Shown here: positions 17,236 through 25,540 of the stretch, piece by piece
Layout: every line of letters starts with the position of its first letter
Position numbering within the stretch: the first letter of the stretch is position 1
NCBI RefSeq assembly: GCF_007970185.1
Contig: NZ_CP042431.1
Coordinates: forward strand, 5,952,001 to 6,016,000
From: Pseudobacter ginsenosidimutans
GTDB lineage: Bacteria > Bacteroidota > Bacteroidia > Chitinophagales > Chitinophagaceae
Direction: 5' to 3'
DNA length: 64,000 bases
The notes under the pieces: model-generated
Seen by the model: the letters and a program-made list of their open reading frames with translations, nothing else
What the model was told of the DNA's origin: nothing
Database searches by the model: none
Translations under genes and position numbers: made by a program

Positions 17236-18936
17236 TCAACCTTTCTTATTCTTCATGGTTGGTTTCACTGAGGATTTTTTCTTCTCAGGAACTTTGCCAC
17301 CCTGAAGGGTAGAAGCGATCTTAGCCGCTTCATACACATTGATCACACCGCCGGTTACAGCCAGTTCGTTCATGGGAACCATTTCGTCTGTACCTGGTTT
17401 TCTCACCTGCTCTGTTGGAACCTGTGCTGACTTTTCGATGCAATATTTGATCTGCTGAGGGCTGAGCTTAGGGAAATAAGACTTCAGGAAAGCAGCAGTA
17501 CCGGCCACTACAGGAGAAGCCATACTGGTACCCTGAGCATCACCGTAAGTGTTGCCGCCGGGGATGGTGGAGTAGATCTTCACGCCGGGTGCAAATACGT
17601 CCACTTCTTTTTTACCGTAGTTGGAAAAAGAAGCAGTAAGGCCGCCTGCAGCTGCGTCGCCGCTGGCGCCAACAGTGATCCAGTTTGAAGCTTTACCTGA
17701 ACTGTCGCGGTAAATAGGGCTGGGGAAATTGTCCTTAACATCTACGTTCTTGGCGTCGTTACCTGCTGCATGCACCAGCAGCACACCTTTGCTGGCAGCG
17801 TATTGAACGGCTTCGTCAACCCATTTCTTCTGGGGAGAGTAGTCTTTGCCGAAGCTCATGTTGATGATCTGTGCGCCGTTGTCTACTGCATAGCGGATAG
17901 CAAGGGCAATATCTTTATCGTGCTCATCACCGTCAGGTACTGCGCGAACGGCCATGATGCGGACATTGTCTGCAACGCCATCCATTCCGATGCCGTTGTT
18001 ACGAACTGCGCCGATGATGCCGGCCACGTGCGTTCCGTGGAAAGGCGTGTTGGCCATCACATCTGGGTTACCGTAGTATTTGTCGTTGATATCATCTTCG
18101 TTATCGCCGGTGATGGCAGCGCGGAAGTTTTCAGGAGCTTTATCTTTTGCTTCAGCTTTTTTGGATTCCATGCCTACATATTCTCCAAAGCCTTCGATGA
18201 ATTCCTTGTTGGTGGTTTCCATCATTTTGTTGGCGCGGAAGAGATAGAGGAAGCCTGCCTTGGCATTTTTCTCAGCCTGTGAAACAGCAGTGAAAGTGTC
18301 CAGGTCATTGCCGGTATAAACATCTTTCTTCATGGCAACACGGATAACGCTGTCGCTTTTCTCTGCGTTCCTGAGGGCAGTTTTGAGCATGAACAGGTCT
18401 GCACCGCTGCCGCCATCGCTGTCGATCCTGGCTTTTGCTTTGGCCCACATCTCGTAGGTTATAGCATCATCACCGGTGAGGGTAGCAGGATCTGCGTTCT
18501 CGAATTTGCTTTTGTATTTGTGGTAAACGCGGGCGCCTTCGTAGCTGTCTTGTTTCAGATTGCGACCGTCTTTTCCGCCGATGAAGTTCCATCCATGTAC
18601 ATCATCCACATAACCGTTCTTGTCGTCATCGATGCCGTTGCCGGGGATCTCTTTGGGATTCACCCAGAGAACGGATTTCAAGTCTTCATGAAGGGTATCG
18701 ATACCGGAGTCGATTACTGCAACAACTACCGTTTTGCCTTTGATGTTCTTTGATTTTACGAATTCATAGGCTTTATCGAGGCTGATACCACTGTAGCCAT
18801 CTTTGGCTTTGTCCAGCAGATGCCAGCCTTTGGGTACGGAACCTTGTTTGGCTCCTTCCTGTTGTTGTGCCATGGCAAGCATACCAGTGATCACGAGGGC
18901 TGAAGTAAGCCCCATAGTCTTTCCCAATTTCATCAT
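17236..18936 (-). CDS. S8 family (subtilisin-like) serine protease
   Basis: A 566-residue exported protease beginning with a signal peptide (MKLGKTMGLTSALVITGMLAMA). The triad is Asp76 (VAVIDSGIDTLH), His300 (FHGTHVAGIIGA) and Ser471 (GTSMASPVVAG), with oxyanion Asn393 in AAGNDAKN. The Asp-to-His spacing is 224 residues, compared with a few dozen in typical subtilases, because of a helical, charged insertion at about residues 125-290. The tail (KKKSSVKPTMKNKKG) is basic. The protein may be periplasmic or secreted; the insertion may be a substrate-gating or regulatory domain (inference). Two ATGs (18936, 18933) are possible. Confidence 0.9.
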   Translation of the reverse strand: MMKLGKTMGLTSALVITGMLAMAQQQEGAKQGSVPKGWHLLDKAKDGYSGISLDKAYEFVKSKNIKGKTVVVAVIDSGIDTLHEDLKSVLWVNPKEIPGNGIDDDKNGYVDDVHGWNFIGGKDGRNLKQDSYEGARVYHKYKSKFENADPATLTGDDAITYEMWAKAKARIDSDGGSGADLFMLKTALRNAEKSDSVIRVAMKKDVYTGNDLDTFTAVSQAEKNAKAGFLYLFRANKMMETTNKEFIEGFGEYVGMESKKAEAKDKAPENFRAAITGDNEDDINDKYYGNPDVMANTPFHGTHVAGIIGAVRNNGIGMDGVADNVRIMAVRAVPDGDEHDKDIALAIRYAVDNGAQIINMSFGKDYSPQKKWVDEAVQYAASKGVLLVHAAGNDAKNVDVKDNFPSPIYRDSSGKASNWITVGASGDAAAGGLTASFSNYGKKEVDVFAPGVKIYSTIPGGNTYGDAQGTSMASPVVAGTAAFLKSYFPKLSPQQIKYCIEKSAQVPTEQVRKPGTDEMVPMNELAVTGGVINVYEAAKIASTLQGGKVPEKKKSSVKPTMKNKKG

Positions 18937-19230
18937 TTGTAATTGTTTTATTAGCTATGCAAACAGATGGAAATTAGCACGGATCCGTTTGCACAAAGGG
19001 GCAAATATCCCCATTTTTTGCTCTAGTTTAACGTTATTTTTCAACAGGCAGAGGGCCTGAATGTGCTTAAAATTATGCAATTCGGCTTCACCCTGCCTTC
19101 AAACTACATGAATGGCAATTTGATTGAGTAGAAATGCCACAGTTTCAGTTTGTTCCGAATGCCGGGTGTATGCGGAGTGCACCAAGGGTTGCCTGTTTAC
19201 CGGGGAAGAATGGCTGCCGGAGGTATGCGG

Positions 19231-19295
19231 GAGTGTAGTCAGAGTGCTGTGAGAGTGTAGTCGGAGTGCTGCAGGTGTGTAGTCGGGGGGGTGCC
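19231..19295. repeat. Short tandem repeat (three imperfect 20-23 bp units)
   Basis: Three adjacent units share GTGTAGTC followed by a GAGTGCTG-like end: units begin at 19231, 19251 and 19273. A further diverged unit may start near 19165. No coding frame runs through it. Confidence 0.65.
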
Positions 19296-19326
19296 GTCAC
19301 TCGCCGGGAGGCGAGCAACCGGGCAC
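19291..19326. repeat. Mini-hairpin repeat, family 2 (copy 2)
   Basis: Inner stem CTCGCC / GGCGAG around GGGA, nested inside GTGCC / GGGCAC. It shares the CTCGCC...GGCGAG core and the trailing GGGCACA with the copy at 13284-13311. Confidence 0.7.
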
Positions 19327-19344
19327 AGCGAAATGAAATCTAAA

Positions 19345-19372
19345 AGGGCTGACCTTGTTACGGGTCAGCCCT
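19345..19372 (-). terminator. Intrinsic terminator after OmpA-like gene
   Basis: Stem AGGGCTGACC / GGTCAGCCCT separated by eight bases; on the minus strand it is followed by TTTTAGATTT. It sits 36 nt downstream of the stop at 19408. Confidence 0.8.
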
Positions 19373-19407
19373 GGGTTTAGTTATGTTGGCGAAAAAGGGG
19401 AAAACAA

Positions 19408-20976
19408 TTATCGTGAGGCGGCACTGGCCTTCCAGCTGGCGGATGGGCGGATATAGCCCCAGTCGCTCGCCAGCCTGAGTTCCACACGGCGGTTCTTCGC
19501 TCTTCCTGCTTCCGTTTTATTGTCGGCTATCGGTTTCGTCTGACCGAATCCGCTGGCATCGAGACGGAGCTGGTTGATACCACGTTGCACCAGGTAAGAC
19601 TTCACTGCGTTGGCGCGTTTGGCGCTCAGGTTCAGGTTCCTTTGTGCATTACCGGTATTATCACTGTGACCATCGATGGCCATTACCAGGTGCGGGTTAT
19701 TGTTCATGATCGCCACTACTTCGTCCAGCGCTTTTTTGCTGGAAGGAGTGAGGCTTTCGCTGCCGTTATCGAAGAAGATCTGCTTGGCCACATAGTTCAC
19801 TTTATCGATCAGTTCTTTCTGCAGCTCAGGACAGCCTTTGTTGGATCTCGGACCTCTGACTGTGGGGCATTTGTCTTCTTTATCAGGGATGCCATCGCCA
19901 TCTGTATCGAGCAGCGGACAACCATTGTTCTCTTTGTTGCCGGCGAGGGTTGGACATTTATCTTCTTCATCGTTCACACCATCACGATCGGTATCGGGGA
20001 TGGGGCAACCTCTGTATTTCTGTGTGCCGGGAACATCCGGGCATTTGTCTTCCTCATCGGGAATACCATCACCATCGCGGTCAGGCGGCGGACAACCACC
20101 GTATTTTCTCAGTCCTGCAATATCCGGGCACTGGTCTACCTTGTCGGCAACACCATCACCATCGCGGTCAGGACAACCACCTGCGGCGAGTGTACCGGGC
20201 TCGGTTGGGCAGGCATCGTCCTTATCGATGATACCATCATTGTCCTTATCCTTTGGTTTGCCTTCGAAGATCGGAGCTTTGCCGAGCCAGATGCCAAGTG
20301 TGGCGCCCATCACCTGGTTATTGAATTTGGCTTCGTAGGGGGCAGTATAAAAATCGTTGAAGCCCTGGCTGAAGAAGCCGGATACGAATACATTGCCAAA
20401 TTCAAGTCCAGCCCTGGCATTCACACCGTAATCGATGGTCTTCACCTTCCAGGTCTCATTGCCTGATTCGATAGGTTGTTCGTTTGTTTTCAGTTTAACA
20501 ACATCATCCTGTTCAACGATTCGGGTTTCGGTTCTTTGCTTACCTGTATAGAAGAAACCGATATAAGGTCCCGCGCTGACGAAGAAGCTGGTCTTGCGTC
20601 CTAACGGTAACTTATAAGTGAGATTCACGGGGATGTCGATGTAATTGGGAGAGAACTGCTGCTTGTAGGAGAGGCTGTCTGTCTGAACAGATGCGGTATC
20701 ATATGTGTGGGAGAATTTTCTTCCCTTGGTCATATAAAAGATACCGGGCTGAATATGCCAGCGTTTGTTTTCGCTGATCGGGAACTCAGCCAGCACACCA
20801 AGGTGGAATCCGCTGCGTCCGGAATAACCTGGTTTGGTGAGATCAGTCCAGCCCGGGAGATTATTACTCTCCAGGATCTTGGATTGATGGGGGCCTCCTG
20901 CTAAGGCCAGGCGGAGCTGGCCGAAACATACAGAAGCAAGCACAGTAAAACACAACAGTGTAAACAGTTTTTTCAT
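19408..20976 (-). CDS. OmpA family outer-membrane protein with TSP3 calcium repeats
   Basis: A 522-residue protein whose start at 20976 is set by a signal peptide (MKKLFTLLCFTVLASVCFG). Residues about 20-260 are an outer-membrane beta-barrel (PorT/OmpW-like strand pattern). A linker of five thrombospondin type 3-like repeats follows (DRDGDGVADKVDQCP, DTDGDGIPDKEDKCP and others), predicted to bind calcium. The C-terminal 110 residues are an OmpA peptidoglycan-binding domain (IDGHSDNTGNAQRNLNLSAKRA). It links the outer membrane to the cell wall. A longer frame to 21063 lacks a start that would preserve the signal peptide. Confidence 0.9.
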   Translation of the reverse strand: MKKLFTLLCFTVLASVCFGQLRLALAGGPHQSKILESNNLPGWTDLTKPGYSGRSGFHLGVLAEFPISENKRWHIQPGIFYMTKGRKFSHTYDTASVQTDSLSYKQQFSPNYIDIPVNLTYKLPLGRKTSFFVSAGPYIGFFYTGKQRTETRIVEQDDVVKLKTNEQPIESGNETWKVKTIDYGVNARAGLEFGNVFVSGFFSQGFNDFYTAPYEAKFNNQVMGATLGIWLGKAPIFEGKPKDKDNDGIIDKDDACPTEPGTLAAGGCPDRDGDGVADKVDQCPDIAGLRKYGGCPPPDRDGDGIPDEEDKCPDVPGTQKYRGCPIPDTDRDGVNDEEDKCPTLAGNKENNGCPLLDTDGDGIPDKEDKCPTVRGPRSNKGCPELQKELIDKVNYVAKQIFFDNGSESLTPSSKKALDEVVAIMNNNPHLVMAIDGHSDNTGNAQRNLNLSAKRANAVKSYLVQRGINQLRLDASGFGQTKPIADNKTEAGRAKNRRVELRLASDWGYIRPSASWKASAASR

Positions 20977-21211
20977 CTGTAAAATTTTGTCTTGTATAAG
21001 GTCAGGATCGACAGAAAACTTCCAGACTAATAAACTGTTGGCATGTTCGTGTTTGGCATGCACTTTGCCTTACAGGGCAGGGGTTAGTTATTATAGTTTG
21101 GCCGTTTCAAACCGATATAGGATTTCCAATGCACTCTAACGCTTTGGAGGCCAATCTTATTTTGTGAGTTGGAAGGAAAGAGAAAGAAAGTGAGATATAT
21201 CAAAAAAAGGA

Positions 21212-21286
21212 ACCGGGATACAGTCCGTGGCGCATAATAACGATAAAAAGCGTATATCGATTGTGCGTTAGGGTTTGTATCCCGGT
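21212..21286 (-). terminator. Long bulged hairpin after ALDH gene
   Basis: Outer arms ACCGGGATAC (21212-21221) and GTATCCCGGT (21277-21286) are perfectly complementary and enclose a second, imperfect pair (GGCGCATAATAACGATA with TATCGATTGTGCG). It is nine bases downstream of the ALDH stop on the minus strand and has A/T-rich flanks, so it could terminate or stabilise that mRNA. The remaining 190 nt to the OmpA start show nothing else. Confidence 0.6.
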
Positions 21287-21294
21287 ATATTTAT

Positions 21295-22821
21295 TTAAAT
21301 GTCAAACTTAATACCCTGTGCCAATGGCAATTGAGTAGAATAATTGATGGTATTGGTTTGTCTGCGCATATAGGCTTTCCATGCATCGCTTCCGCTTTCG
21401 CGTCCACCGCCTGTTTCTTTTTCGCCTCCAAAAGCTCCTCCGATCTCAGCTCCTGATGTTCCGATATTCACGTTGGCAATACCGCAATCACTTCCTGCTG
21501 CAGAAAGGAATTGTTCTGCTTCGCGAAGGTTGAGGGTCATGATACTGGAGCTCAATCCCTGGGGCACGCCATTCTGGATAGCGATGGCCTCTTCCATGGT
21601 TGAATATTTTAATAAGTAGAGGATGGGAGCGAAGGTCTCATGCTGCACAATGGCATACTGCGGTTGCGCCTCGGCGATAGCTGGCTTCACATAGCAGCCG
21701 CTTTCAAATCCTGCACCTTCCAGAACACCGCCTTCCACAATAAAGCTGCCACCCTCTTTCTTACAGGCTTCTATAGCCGAAAGATACATTTTAACGGCAT
21801 CCTTATCTATCAAAGGTCCTACATGGTTCTTCTCATTGAGGGGATCACCGATCACCAGTTGTTTGTAAGCAGCTACCAGTTTGGATTTCACGGCATCGTA
21901 CACGGATTCATGAACAATCAGCCTGCGGGTGGTGGTGCAACGTTGCCCTGCTGTTCCCACCGCACCAAATACGGCTCCGCGAATGGCGATATCAATGTCG
22001 GCATCCCTTGAAATGATGATGGCATTGTTGCCTCCCAGTTCCAGCAGCGCCCTTCCAAGTCTGGCACCCAGAGCAGCACCCACAGCCTTGCCCATACGGG
22101 TAGAACCAGTAGCTGATACCAGAGGGATACGGGTATCGTTACTCATCCATTCGCCTACTTCCCGACCGCCCACTACCAGTCCACAAACGCCTTCAGGCAC
22201 ATTATTCTTCGCAAAAACCTCTGCAATGATATGCTGACAGGCGATAGCGCACAACGGTGTTTTCTCGGATGGCTTCCAGATACAAACATCGCCACAAACC
22301 CAGGCCAGCATCGTGTTCCAGCTCCATACAGCCACGGGGAAATTGAAAGCGGAGATGATGCCCACCAACCCAAGAGGATGGTATTGCTCATACATCCTGT
22401 GACCGGGACGCTCGCTGTGCATGGTGAATCCATGCAACTGACGGCTAAGCCCAACCGCAAAATCACATATATCGATCATTTCCTGTACTTCACCATAACC
22501 TTCCTGCAGGCTCTTACCCATTTCATAGGAAACGAGCTTGCCCAGGGGCTCCTTGTAAGCACGCAGCGCTTCACCGATCTGGCGGACCACTTCACCACGC
22601 CTGGGAGCCGGCCAGCTGCGCCATTCCAGGAAAGCGGATTGCGCTTTCGCGATCACTTCTTCATAGTTCTGCTTGTCGGCAGCTTTCACAGATCCGATCA
22701 GTTTGCCATCCACCGGGGAATAAGAACTGATCATTTCACCACCGGCTTTGAGCCATTGCTGGCCAGTGGCTGCGCCGGCATTCTCTGCCTGTATTTTGAG
22801 AGAGGAAAGAAAATCCATCAT
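21295..22821 (-). CDS. Aldehyde dehydrogenase, ALDH7 (antiquitin, alpha-aminoadipic semialdehyde) type
   Basis: A 508-residue NAD-dependent dehydrogenase. The start at 22821 (or 22818) is chosen because the preceding 49 codons look noncoding. Catalytic Cys lies in GTAGQRCTTTRRLIVH, the general-base Glu in ALLELGGNNAIIIS, and the NAD-binding loop in VSATGSTRMG. The GQRCTTTRR and LELGGNNA signatures are those of ALDH7A1, which oxidises alpha-aminoadipic semialdehyde in lysine breakdown. A saccharopine-dehydrogenase-like gene at 32712-34027 fits that route, although it is 10 kb away. Other semialdehydes are possible substrates. Confidence 0.88.
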   Translation of the reverse strand: MMDFLSSLKIQAENAGAATGQQWLKAGGEMISSYSPVDGKLIGSVKAADKQNYEEVIAKAQSAFLEWRSWPAPRRGEVVRQIGEALRAYKEPLGKLVSYEMGKSLQEGYGEVQEMIDICDFAVGLSRQLHGFTMHSERPGHRMYEQYHPLGLVGIISAFNFPVAVWSWNTMLAWVCGDVCIWKPSEKTPLCAIACQHIIAEVFAKNNVPEGVCGLVVGGREVGEWMSNDTRIPLVSATGSTRMGKAVGAALGARLGRALLELGGNNAIIISRDADIDIAIRGAVFGAVGTAGQRCTTTRRLIVHESVYDAVKSKLVAAYKQLVIGDPLNEKNHVGPLIDKDAVKMYLSAIEACKKEGGSFIVEGGVLEGAGFESGCYVKPAIAEAQPQYAIVQHETFAPILYLLKYSTMEEAIAIQNGVPQGLSSSIMTLNLREAEQFLSAAGSDCGIANVNIGTSGAEIGGAFGGEKETGGGRESGSDAWKAYMRRQTNTINYSTQLPLAQGIKFDI

Positions 22822-22925
22822 GAGGAATGCATTTAAGAGGGCGAATTTACGATAAATCTTTGTGGTGGTTGTTCTGGGTTGATTGATGGATGTTAAGTGA
22901 CGATAATCATTGTTGTGATCTTGGT

Positions 22926-23077
22926 GGCCCGTGGGGATATGTGAAGGGTGGCTGACGAAACGAACCAACGCTTATGTGGTTTTGATGGGCTGTGGGTAGT
23001 TTGATGGGACAGTGGTGCATAGCCAGGCTTCTTCGCTTACGTTTCGTAGGCCCGCCTTCACATATCCCGCACGGGCC
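22926..23077 (+). repeat. Repeat family 1, element A (152 nt hairpin)
   Basis: Long imperfect hairpin. The left arm (22926 on, GGCCCGTGGGGATATGTGAA) pairs with the right arm ending at 23077 (TTCACATATCCCGCACGGGC). Inside are the conserved left block (CGAAACGAACCAACGC) and right block (TCGCTTACGTTTCGTAGGCC), which also pair with each other. Three other elements share the blocks (B, C, D). The function is unknown. Confidence 0.85.
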
Positions 23078-23521
23078 CTGGCACCTCAAGGATGCATCAT
23101 TTTTTGATCACCCGGCAATGCATCCCATCACGATGGATTGGGGGGAGGGGAGGGTTGTCCTCTGTGCAGCAGCGGAAGTAAGCAGGTGCAGTGGATGCCT
23201 GAGCTAACAGGCTCTTGAATTGAAAAGTAACATGCTAACAATACAGCAGTCAAGAAAAGCAATGATGCCGTATTGAAAACAGTAATGAAATGGAATTTTG
23301 ATTGGACTTGAAATTGAAATTGGAAGGAAAATGGGAGTTGAAATAGAAATCTAAAATCTGTTTATAATGGATTATGGATTATGCTTTTGAAAGTGCCCTG
23401 CAACCATATATCAGCACTGATGTGAAGGTTAGCCCTTTGTTTTTTTAAACAGCATTATTACAAGATGGTAAAATCAAGTGCAAAATCAGGGAACTGATCT
23501 GCTGCACTATCAGGGAAATGA

Positions 23522-23668
23522 GGCAAAGGTGGTTGGGGCAGGTCGGCCTTCGAAACGTAAGCGAAAAAGCCCGGCCATATTCTACAGCCCCGTCACACCA
23601 ACTCAAAGCTCAGAAAAACCCAACTGCGTTGGTACGTTTCACAGCCGTCCTGCCCCAACCCCTTTGCC
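23522..23668 (-). repeat. Repeat family 1, element B (147 nt hairpin)
   Basis: Oriented opposite to A. Arms are GGCAAAGG-T-GGTTGGGGCAGG and CCTGCCCCAACC-C-CCTTTGCC. On the minus strand it contains the left block (GTGAAACGTACCAACGC) and the right block (TCGCTTACGTTTCGAAGGCC). The outer arm sequence is entirely different from A, yet complementary. Confidence 0.85.
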
Positions 23669-23677
23669 GGGAAAAAA

Positions 23678-24493
23678 CTAATACTGTTCCTGATCGTTCG
23701 GGAAATCATTTGATTTTACATCGCGGATATAATGCTGCACCGCCCCCGTGATTTGTTCGTTGAGATTGAGATACTGACGGAGGAATCTCGGTTTGAATTC
23801 TGTATTGATGCCGAGCATATCATGCATCACCAGCACCTGGCCATCGCAATGTTTTCCTGCGCCGATGCCGATGGTGGGGATGATCAGGCTTTCTGATACT
23901 TCTTTGGCCAGTTGCGCGGGGATCTTTTCCAGTACTGCGGCGAATGCGCCTGCCTGTTCCAGCAGTTTGGCGTCGTTACGGAGTTTGTTGGCTTCGGCTT
24001 CTTCGCGTGCGCGTACGGTATAGGTGCCGAATTTGTAAATGGATTGGGGAGTGAGGCCCAGGTGTCCCATCACCGGGATACCTGCTGCCACAATGCGTTT
24101 TACGGATTCCAGGATCTCTTCGCCGCCTTCGAGTTTCACGGCGTGGGCGCCGGTCTCTTTCATGATGCGAACGGCGGAGATAAGGGCTTCCTTTGAATTG
24201 CCCTGGTAGCAACCGAATGGAAGGTCCACTACCACCAGTGCACGAGAAACGCCGCGGATCACAGAAGAAGCATGATAGATCATCTGGTCCAGTGTGATAG
24301 GCAGGGTAGTTTCATGACCAGCCATTACATTGGAGGCAGAGTCGCCAACGAGGATCACGTCGATGCCTGCGCCATCAAAGGTTTTGGCGAATGAGAAATC
24401 GTAGGCAGTGAGCATGGAGATCTTCTCGCCCTGTGATTTCATTTTCTGGAGCGTGTTGGTAGTGATACGCTTGATTTCTTTGCTGATTGACAT
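23678..24493 (-). CDS. panB: 3-methyl-2-oxobutanoate hydroxymethyltransferase
   Basis: A 271-residue enzyme of pantothenate (coenzyme A) synthesis that transfers a methylene group from tetrahydrofolate to 2-oxoisovalerate to give ketopantoate. The start at 24493 ([13 protein letters not shown]) is preferred over an upstream ATG at 24553. Family landmarks are [15 protein letters not shown] (metal ligand region), [17 protein letters not shown] and [24 protein letters not shown]. It forms a decamer in other bacteria. It is followed 3' by repeat element B, and its neighbours (ppx, ppk) are unrelated. Confidence 0.95.
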   Translation of the reverse strand: MSISKEIKRITTNTLQKMKSQGEKISMLTAYDFSFAKTFDGAGIDVILVGDSASNVMAGHETTLPITLDQMIYHASSVIRGVSRALVVVDLPFGCYQGNSKEALISAVRIMKETGAHAVKLEGGEEILESVKRIVAAGIPVMGHLGLTPQSIYKFGTYTVRAREEAEANKLRNDAKLLEQAGAFAAVLEKIPAQLAKEVSESLIIPTIGIGAGKHCDGQVLVMHDMLGINTEFKPRFLRQYLNLNEQITGAVQHYIRDVKSNDFPNDQEQY

Positions 24494-24625
24494 AACTGGA
24501 GTTTTTAGCGCTGAGCGGGAGGGAATATGGCTCTGCATTAGAATAAAACACATTCATAATGCTCCTCGCAGTTTGTTAATAAGAATGGCGAAGGTAGGGG
24601 AAAACGATAAAACTGCGATTGCCGC

Positions 24626-25534
24626 TCAGAAAATCGCCTGGCGGCTCCTGACCAGCTCTTCGTAGAGATGCTGGATCAAACCGTCGGCCAGTCCGATCTT
24701 GGGCACATAGATCTCTTTGATATTGGCCCATCGCATGATGTTCACATAGATCTGCAGGGCAGGTACGATCACGTCTGCACGGTCTTCACGCAATTTGTAA
24801 AGCCTTTGTCTTTCCTGCACGGAGAAACTGCTGAATTCCTTGTAGTAGTCTTTCAGCATATCGAAGGTGAGGGGCTTGCCTTCCTTTCGTTTGGAGAGGG
24901 AGAAGATCTTATTGATATTACCGCCGGAGCCAATACCGATGATGTCTTCCATATGTCCACGCGTTTCACGGCGCAGCGCATCTTTCATATCGTCCCAATG
25001 CTTTTCCTCCACCTGTCTCTTGAGCAGGCGGATGGTTCCTATATTGAAGCTCTTGCGGAATTTGAGTTTGCCTTCGGCGAAGAAAGACAGCTCGGTGCTG
25101 CCGCCACCTACATCGATATAGAGATAAGTATGGTCCTTGTCCATATTCTCGGCCACATGGTTCTCATAGATGAGCGTGGCTTCAGTATCGCCGGTGATGA
25201 TCTCGATATCGATCCCTGTTTCTTCCTTCACGCGTGCAAGGATCTCCGTGCCGTTACCGGCATCGCGCATGGCGGAGGTAGCGGCGGCCTTCAGATGATG
25301 CAGGCCCACGCCATAAGCATCCAGCAGGAGCTTGTAAGCTTTGATGGTGCTGAGGATCATCGATTCTTTTTCAGGAGAGATTGTTTTCTTTTCAAAAACG
25401 TCGAAACCGAGCCGGAGCGGCACGCGTACGAGATTGATCTTCTGGAACTCAGGCTTGCCAGTGTCCGAATGGAATACATCGGAGATCAATAAACGCGCTG
25501 CATTACTTCCAATATCGATGGCCGCCAGTCTCAT
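24626..25534 (-). CDS. ppx: Exopolyphosphatase (Ppx/GppA family)
   Basis: A 302-residue member of the ASKHA phosphatase superfamily, starting MRLAAIDIGSNAARLL (phosphate-1 motif) with YLYIDVGGGSTELSFF (phosphate-2 motif) and IGIGSGGNINKIFSL (adenosine-like motif). It corresponds to the two N-terminal subdomains only, lacking the C-terminal HD region of longer Ppx proteins. It lies six bases after ppk, so the two are clearly an operon. It likely degrades polyphosphate or pppGpp; which is not decidable from sequence. Confidence 0.87.
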   Translation of the reverse strand: MRLAAIDIGSNAARLLISDVFHSDTGKPEFQKINLVRVPLRLGFDVFEKKTISPEKESMILSTIKAYKLLLDAYGVGLHHLKAAATSAMRDAGNGTEILARVKEETGIDIEIITGDTEATLIYENHVAENMDKDHTYLYIDVGGGSTELSFFAEGKLKFRKSFNIGTIRLLKRQVEEKHWDDMKDALRRETRGHMEDIIGIGSGGNINKIFSLSKRKEGKPLTFDMLKDYYKEFSSFSVQERQRLYKLREDRADVIVPALQIYVNIMRWANIKEIYVPKIGLADGLIQHLYEELVRSRQAIF

Positions 25535-25540
25535 GGGTAA

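Larger units (their letters stand above)
18937..19407. other. Intergenic region with small repeats and terminator
   Basis: The 471 nt between two same-strand genes hold no credible gene. They contain three imperfect tandem units (19231-19295), a family-2 mini-hairpin (19291-19326) and the OmpA-gene terminator (19345-19372). The left end, next to the subtilase start, presumably holds its promoter; a near-match to the Bacteroidota -7 box is present (GATATTTG) but was not accepted. Confidence 0.6.
22822..23677. other. Intergenic region holding two inverted copies of repeat family 1
   Basis: The 856 nt between two same-strand genes carry no credible gene. They hold hairpin elements A (22926-23077) and B (23522-23668) in opposite orientations. 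Between them (23080-23520) the DNA is AT-rich with low-complexity stretches, such as AATGGAATTTTG and TGGATTATGGATTATG, and shows nothing identifiable. Confidence 0.6.

Noticed and set aside
18995-19020. GATATTTG as a promoter box for subtilase 2
   Set aside because: It lacks the leading T of TAnnTTTG and has no TTG partner at the right distance.
19838-20338. Long plus-strand frames across the TSP3 region
   Set aside because: They are shadows of the periodic calcium-repeat codons of the OmpA-like gene on the other strand.
23478-23751. Short plus-strand frames around element B
   Set aside because: They cross the hairpin arms and run into panB on the other strand; no recognisable protein.
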